From Sedimentibacter sp. MB35-C1 (GTDB taxonomy: Bacteria > Bacillota > Clostridia > Tissierellales > Sedimentibacteraceae), in contig NZ_CP133188.1 in assembly GCF_030913635.1 (NCBI RefSeq), positions 1,488,001 to 1,552,000 on the forward strand: a stretch of DNA of 64,000 nucleotides, read 5' to 3'. The notes under the pieces are model-generated. The model was not told the DNA's origin. It saw nothing but the letters and a program-made list of their open reading frames with translations, and made no database searches. Below, one piece after another: positions 60,431 through 64,000 of this stretch. The position numbers and the translations under genes are program-made. Positions within the stretch are counted from its first letter, which is position 1, and each line of letters begins with the position of its first letter.

Positions 60431-62404
60431 TTATTTGCCGGCTGCTGCATTTTCACCTGCTATTCTTCCGAATACCATGATATCAGCAAGGGCGTTGCCT
60501 CCGAGACGATTACCGGCATGTATACCTCCTGTAACCTCTCCTGCTGCATAAAAGCCTGGTATGACATTACCGTTAGCATCAAGAACCTGTGCATCAGGAT
60601 TTATCTCTAATCCGCCCATAGTGTGGTGCAATGACGGTGAACGCGGTGTTGCATAGAACGGAGCAACCTCAATTTTACCGCCGAAATTTGCTTTTCCGAA
60701 ATCAGTGTCTGACTGAATATCTACGTAAGAATTATATTTTTCTATTTCTTCTACAAATACATCTGCAGGTACACCCATTTGCTCTGCAAGTTCTTCAAGA
60801 GAATCAGCTCTGTATATGCTTTCTGATGCAACAAGATCATCTATTACATCACCCCAGCCGTTTTTGTCTCCGGGTTGAGGATCTCCGGCAGTAATCTGGT
60901 CGCAGATAATGTAGAATAAAGCATCTGTCTGCTCAAGTGCAGCACTTGCCAAGACATCACGTTCGGCATATTCATTGACAAATCTCTTTCCTTCCTTATT
61001 TACAAATACCTGAGATTCCGCACTTCCCCATACTCCGCCTGAAAGAGCTCCAGTTTCTGGGTGTGAGCTTGGCATTAATTGTGCAAATCCCATACCTACA
61101 AGATTTGCTCCAACGCTTTTTCCCATTACAATACCATCGCCTGTTGCATTAGCAGTGTTAGTACTTTTCATATTTTCAGGAATTGTCGGCCAATAAGTGT
61201 TATATTCTGCAACCATTTTAGCGTTTGCTGCAAAGCCTCCTGTTGACATAATAACTCCCTTTGTTGCGTTAAGTATAACAGGTGTTCCGTCAGCTTGAGT
61301 TGCTTTTACTCCAACAACTCGACCATCCTTTACAATAAGTTCATCTGCTTTTGTTTCAAGCATTATTTCAGCTCCATTTTCAACTGCAGAATCAGCAAGT
61401 GGAGTAATAAATCCTGATCCAACATTTGCATTCAAAGAATGTGTACGAGGCCACATAGCACCAAGTACTGTAAAAATGCTATCTCTTATTTCAAGATTAT
61501 CGTCGTGGCTTACAGCCCATTTTAATGCAGGCAATGAATTGTTTGCCAATGTTTTTGCCAAGTCTAAATTGCTGTGTATTTCAACACCGTTTTTATCTGT
61601 TCTGTGTCCGCCTACATATGTATGATAGATATGAAGTTCGGGAGAATCAAAAAGTTTTGTAGTGTCTCCTGATTCAAAATATTCATTTATTTGTGATTTT
61701 AGTGTAAGAATTGTATCCTTGTACTCACCAAATTCATTTTCATCAACTTTTAAAATAGCTTTGAGGTCATTAGATAAAGCGTCATTCATTTCAACATTTG
61801 ATTGCAATTCAGGATCTACAGCATTGTATCCTCCGCCAGCACGAATAGTGTTTCCACCTAATGATGCTCCTTTTTCAACCAATATTACCGAAGCTCCATT
61901 TTCGGAAGCTGAAGCCGCTGCTGCAACACCTGCACCGCCTCCTCCAATAACTACAACATCTGCGGTTTTTTCAATTGTTTCTTTGACAGTCTTTGCAACC
62001 TCTTTATTTTTCAGGGCTTCAACATCTCCACCTGCTTGTACTATGCAGTCTTCAACAGCTGCTAAAAGTCCCTTGCTGGAGTTTGTTGCCCCTGTAATCA
62101 TATCAACCTTAAGGGTCTGTCCCTCAACGATCTGTTTTGGTAATTTTTCAAAAACCGGTTTTGCAATATCGGGAGTTTCTTGATTTTCCCCGACAGTTAT
62201 AGATAATATTTCGGTATCACTGAAAGTTACGGTTACAGGTATATCACCGAAATTTCCCTTAGCAGAAGCAGTGTATTCTCCTGCTTTGTATGCTGGTGAA
62301 TCCGAAGAAATTGGTTTTTCTGATTCAACATAATTTGCTGCACATGATGCTAAGCTGAAAACCATCATAATGCATAAAAATAAACTGATAATTTTTTTTG
62401 ACAT
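60431..62404 (-). CDS. Extracellular flavin reductase lipoprotein (fumarate/urocanate reductase type)
   Basis: A 657-residue exported lipoprotein (lipobox Leu-Ala-Ser-Cys, Cys21). An FMN-binding domain (about 38-125) carries DMITGATNS at 101-109, the ApbE flavinylation motif with Thr107 as the probable covalent site. The FAD-binding fumarate-reductase domain follows ('VVVIGGGGAGVAAAASASE', 'HHTMGGLEI', 'GNRLGGNALADIMVFGRIAG'). No haem or extra domain is present. Such enzymes reduce fumarate, urocanate or other enoates at the outer face of the membrane as electron acceptors. The substrate is undefined. It is transcribed from a MerR-type promoter. Confidence 0.88.
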   Translation of the reverse strand: MSKKIISLFLCIMMVFSLASCAANYVESEKPISSDSPAYKAGEYTASAKGNFGDIPVTVTFSDTEILSITVGENQETPDIAKPVFEKLPKQIVEGQTLKVDMITGATNSSKGLLAAVEDCIVQAGGDVEALKNKEVAKTVKETIEKTADVVVIGGGGAGVAAAASASENGASVILVEKGASLGGNTIRAGGGYNAVDPELQSNVEMNDALSNDLKAILKVDENEFGEYKDTILTLKSQINEYFESGDTTKLFDSPELHIYHTYVGGHRTDKNGVEIHSNLDLAKTLANNSLPALKWAVSHDDNLEIRDSIFTVLGAMWPRTHSLNANVGSGFITPLADSAVENGAEIMLETKADELIVKDGRVVGVKATQADGTPVILNATKGVIMSTGGFAANAKMVAEYNTYWPTIPENMKSTNTANATGDGIVMGKSVGANLVGMGFAQLMPSSHPETGALSGGVWGSAESQVFVNKEGKRFVNEYAERDVLASAALEQTDALFYIICDQITAGDPQPGDKNGWGDVIDDLVASESIYRADSLEELAEQMGVPADVFVEEIEKYNSYVDIQSDTDFGKANFGGKIEVAPFYATPRSPSLHHTMGGLEINPDAQVLDANGNVIPGFYAAGEVTGGIHAGNRLGGNALADIMVFGRIAGENAAAGK

Positions 62405-62444
62405 TTTTCTCCTCCAAAATAATGTTTATTTATTAACAAATATT

Positions 62445-62475
62445 ATTTTAAGGTATGGTGCGACACCAATGTCAA
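62445..62475 (-). promoter_or_regulatory. MerR-type promoter (19-bp spacer) of the reductase gene
   Basis: On the minus strand TTGACA (62475-62470) and TAAAAT (62450-62445) are 19 bp apart, the over-long spacing of MerR-activated promoters. The dyad TGGTGTCGCACCA (62456-62468) lies centred in the spacer. Confidence 0.75.
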
Positions 62476-62493
62476 TAGCAGTAGAGCATAATT

Positions 62494-63309
62494 TTATTTA
62501 GTATTAATTGGCAGAAATACACCGTGGTAATTATATTTGTCTCCATTAACAATATCGGAAGCTAAGTATATCAGAAAGCTGTCACCTGAAAGCTCGAGAT
62601 TATTTTCACTTAGATATCTCTTGACGGGATTGAAATGGCAATGATCCATTGGTTCAAGATCCGGTTTTTTTATAACTGTAAAAATATAATCTGATGCTTT
62701 TGCAACTACGGTATTTTTGCTTAATTTCAATCCTAATTCTTTGGCAGATTTAACATCTGTTGTTAGAGCCATTTCAATTTTAAAAGGTTCTGAATCACTT
62801 CTCATTATTTTACTATTTATCCAGCGCGTATAAAACGTTACTGGAAGTAAATTAATCCACTGCTTTACTTCTGCAGTGGTTTCCTCATTCAGCGAAAGTA
62901 TCCCGTTATCAGAATGTACTATCCTTACAAGATTAGGAAATCTGACAGTGGTATAGCAATTAATTTTATCAGGTATGTATTTAAAGCACTCTATGAACAT
63001 ATTCAGCCTATTCAGTTTTGCATGTTCAAATTCTAAATGTTTTTCAACACAATGTGCTTGCTTTACAAATTGTGCAGAAAGCTCGCATGAAGGCATATCG
63101 CCTATCATTTCTGAGGCCTGTGAAAGAGAAAATCCTAAGCTGCTGTAGAATTTGCAGGTAGACACACCCCTTACATCATAATCGTTAAAATAGCGATAAT
63201 TATTGATTTTATTCTTTTTAGGAACAATTATTTTTTTTCTCTCATATTGGCGTATTGTGTCAACAGTCAGTCCTTGCATTTTAGCAAAACTGCTTATAGT
63301 ATAGTGCAT
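62494..63309 (-). CDS. MerR-family transcriptional regulator with a ligand-binding tail
   Basis: A 271-residue regulator. The winged HTH is at about 1-75 ('YTISSFAKMQGLTVDTIRQY', 'YRYFNDYDVRGVSTCKFYSS'), a dimerisation helix at about 80-115, and a ~150-residue C-terminal domain resembling GyrI/BmrR-type small-molecule binding. It lies directly upstream of, and on the same strand as, the reductase gene, whose promoter has the MerR spacing, so it is the probable activator. The inducer could be the reductase's substrate. Confidence 0.85.
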   Translation of the reverse strand: MHYTISSFAKMQGLTVDTIRQYERKKIIVPKKNKINNYRYFNDYDVRGVSTCKFYSSLGFSLSQASEMIGDMPSCELSAQFVKQAHCVEKHLEFEHAKLNRLNMFIECFKYIPDKINCYTTVRFPNLVRIVHSDNGILSLNEETTAEVKQWINLLPVTFYTRWINSKIMRSDSEPFKIEMALTTDVKSAKELGLKLSKNTVVAKASDYIFTVIKKPDLEPMDHCHFNPVKRYLSENNLELSGDSFLIYLASDIVNGDKYNYHGVFLPINTK

Positions 63310-63343
63310 ATAAATTCTCCCAGTATGTTAATATAGTATACTG

Positions 63344-63372
63344 ATTATAGCAGAATTAAGTATTAATTACAA
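63344..63372 (-). promoter_or_regulatory. Promoter of the MerR-family gene
   Basis: On the minus strand TTGTAA (63372-63367), a 17-bp spacer and TATAAT (63349-63344). Just downstream AGTAT...ATACT arms spaced over 21 bases could be an autoregulatory site. Confidence 0.6.
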
Positions 63373-63512
63373 TTCATGGAGATTTTAAAGTGCTTGGAAG
63401 TCTCAGGCTAATTATTAGGAATTGAAACTCGATCAAATGGCGCGCACAGTCATAAGTTGAACGATTGATGATCCCTACAAGGAATTAAACCTTAAGTTGT
63501 TTGCATGAAAAA

Positions 63513-63568
63513 TAATACCAACAGATTGTAAAGCTTAAAATATTTTACAGTCTGTTGGTATTTTTAGA
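63513..63568. terminator. Bidirectional terminator beside tag
   Basis: AATACCAACAGATTGTAAA pairs with TTTACAGTCTGTTGGTATT (one mismatch-like G-T) around a ~10-base loop, with A- and T-rich flanks. It ends the minus-strand glycosylase gene. The rest of 63310-63639 holds two degenerate CRISPR-like repeat ends and no gene. Confidence 0.75.
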
Positions 63569-63639
63569 AAGTATTCTGCTAAGCAATAACTTAATAAAGT
63601 TCTAGAATATTAAAAAACTGACTTATTAGCATTAATTTG

Positions 63640-64000
63640 TTAGCTATTGAATCTGAAGCAGCTTGACAAATGATCATTTATTAATCCCGTAGCTTGGAGA
63701 TGAGCATACATTATTGTCGAACCCAGGAATTTAAATCCCCTTTTCTTTAAGTCTTTGCTTACCTTGTCAGAAAGCTCTGATTTAGCAGGAACTTCTGAAA
63801 TGTCATTCCAATTATTTAAAATGGGAGTATTGTTTACAAAGCTCCATATATATTTGTCGAAACTTCCAAATTCTTTTTGAATTTCAATAAATCGTTCGGC
63901 ATTGTTTATCGAAGCTTCAATTTTTTTTAGATTTCTTATTATGCCTGCATTTTGCATAAGCTTTTTAACTTTATTTTCATCGTACTGTGAGACCTTGTTA
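63640..64000 (-). CDS. tag: DNA-3-methyladenine glycosylase I (5' end outside the window)
   Basis: The C-terminal ~120 residues of Tag, which removes 3-methyladenine from alkylated DNA. 'NAGIIRNLKKIEASINNAER', 'FGSFDKYIWSFVNN', 'SKDLKKRGFKFLGSTIMYAH' and 'QATGLINDH' are typical. The frame stays open past the first in-window Met at 63957 to the window edge and encodes family-like residues ('QYDENKVKKLM'), so the gene starts beyond 64000. Intact enzymes are ~185 residues. Confidence 0.88.
   Translation of the reverse strand, partial: NKVSQYDENKVKKLMQNAGIIRNLKKIEASINNAERFIEIQKEFGSFDKYIWSFVNNTPILNNWNDISEVPAKSELSDKVSKDLKKRGFKFLGSTIMYAHLQATGLINDHLSSCFRFNS

Noticed and set aside
61662-62183. 173-codon plus-strand frame opposite the flavin reductase
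   Set aside because: It is antisense to the FMN- and FAD-binding motifs and is rich in Ser/Pro/Ala from reverse reading.

Overview
The window looks like the chromosome of a low-GC, spore-forming anaerobe of the Clostridia. The backbone is AT-rich, uses TTG and GTG starts often, has strong Shine-Dalgarno sites, and encodes an alpha/beta-type small acid-soluble spore protein and anaerobic CoA, molybdenum-hydroxylase and flavin metabolism. No genus can be named from the sequence alone.

Layout. 0-5 kb: the end of a parvulin foldase, then a surface module of a membrane LuxR-type regulator, a small LuxR-type protein, a lipoprotein and an S-layer-homology (SLH) protein, then tRNA-Leu(CAG). 5-32 kb is an accessory region: single cargo genes (GrpB, alpha/beta hydrolase, M23 peptidase, serine hydrolase) that partly share 5' leaders and tRNA-Leu-3'-end-like or hairpin tails; a GC-rich block with a two-component system, a DUF2442 protein and a giant SLH adhesin split by one TGA; a complete IS3-family element sitting in a terminator hairpin; a 5'-truncated integrase; an IS91-like remnant; a two-component system beside a sugar-type ABC importer with fused permeases; and a 1247-residue nuclease-STAND NTPase resembling Avs-type phage defence. 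32-38.7 kb: an MFS exporter behind a leader-peptide/terminator attenuator, a RocB-like M20 hydrolase, a second MFS protein, spore protein, methyltransferase and Hsp33.

39-56.3 kb is the main metabolic feature. A PAS-AAA+-Fis sigma-54 activator lies next to a near-consensus -24/-12 promoter flanked by three TGTAAA palindromes. The promoter faces about 15.5 kb of co-oriented genes: two acyl-CoA dehydrogenases (one with Asp in place of the catalytic Glu), a three-subunit molybdenum hydroxylase, three small unusual proteins, an OFA-family transporter, an acyl-CoA ligase, a CoA-transferase, a histidine phosphatase, an EtfB without EtfA, a flavodoxin-fold reductase and a MocA-HD fusion that could supply cofactor. 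Together they suggest uptake, CoA activation, dehydrogenation and hydroxylation of an unidentified carboxylic acid.

56.4-64 kb: a PadR/DUF2812 pair with two operators, decayed recombinase and DUF6809 sequence, a GC-rich second DUF2812-like protein, an exported FMN/FAD reductase lipoprotein behind a MerR-type 19-bp-spacer promoter, its probable MerR regulator, and the end of a 3-methyladenine DNA glycosylase.
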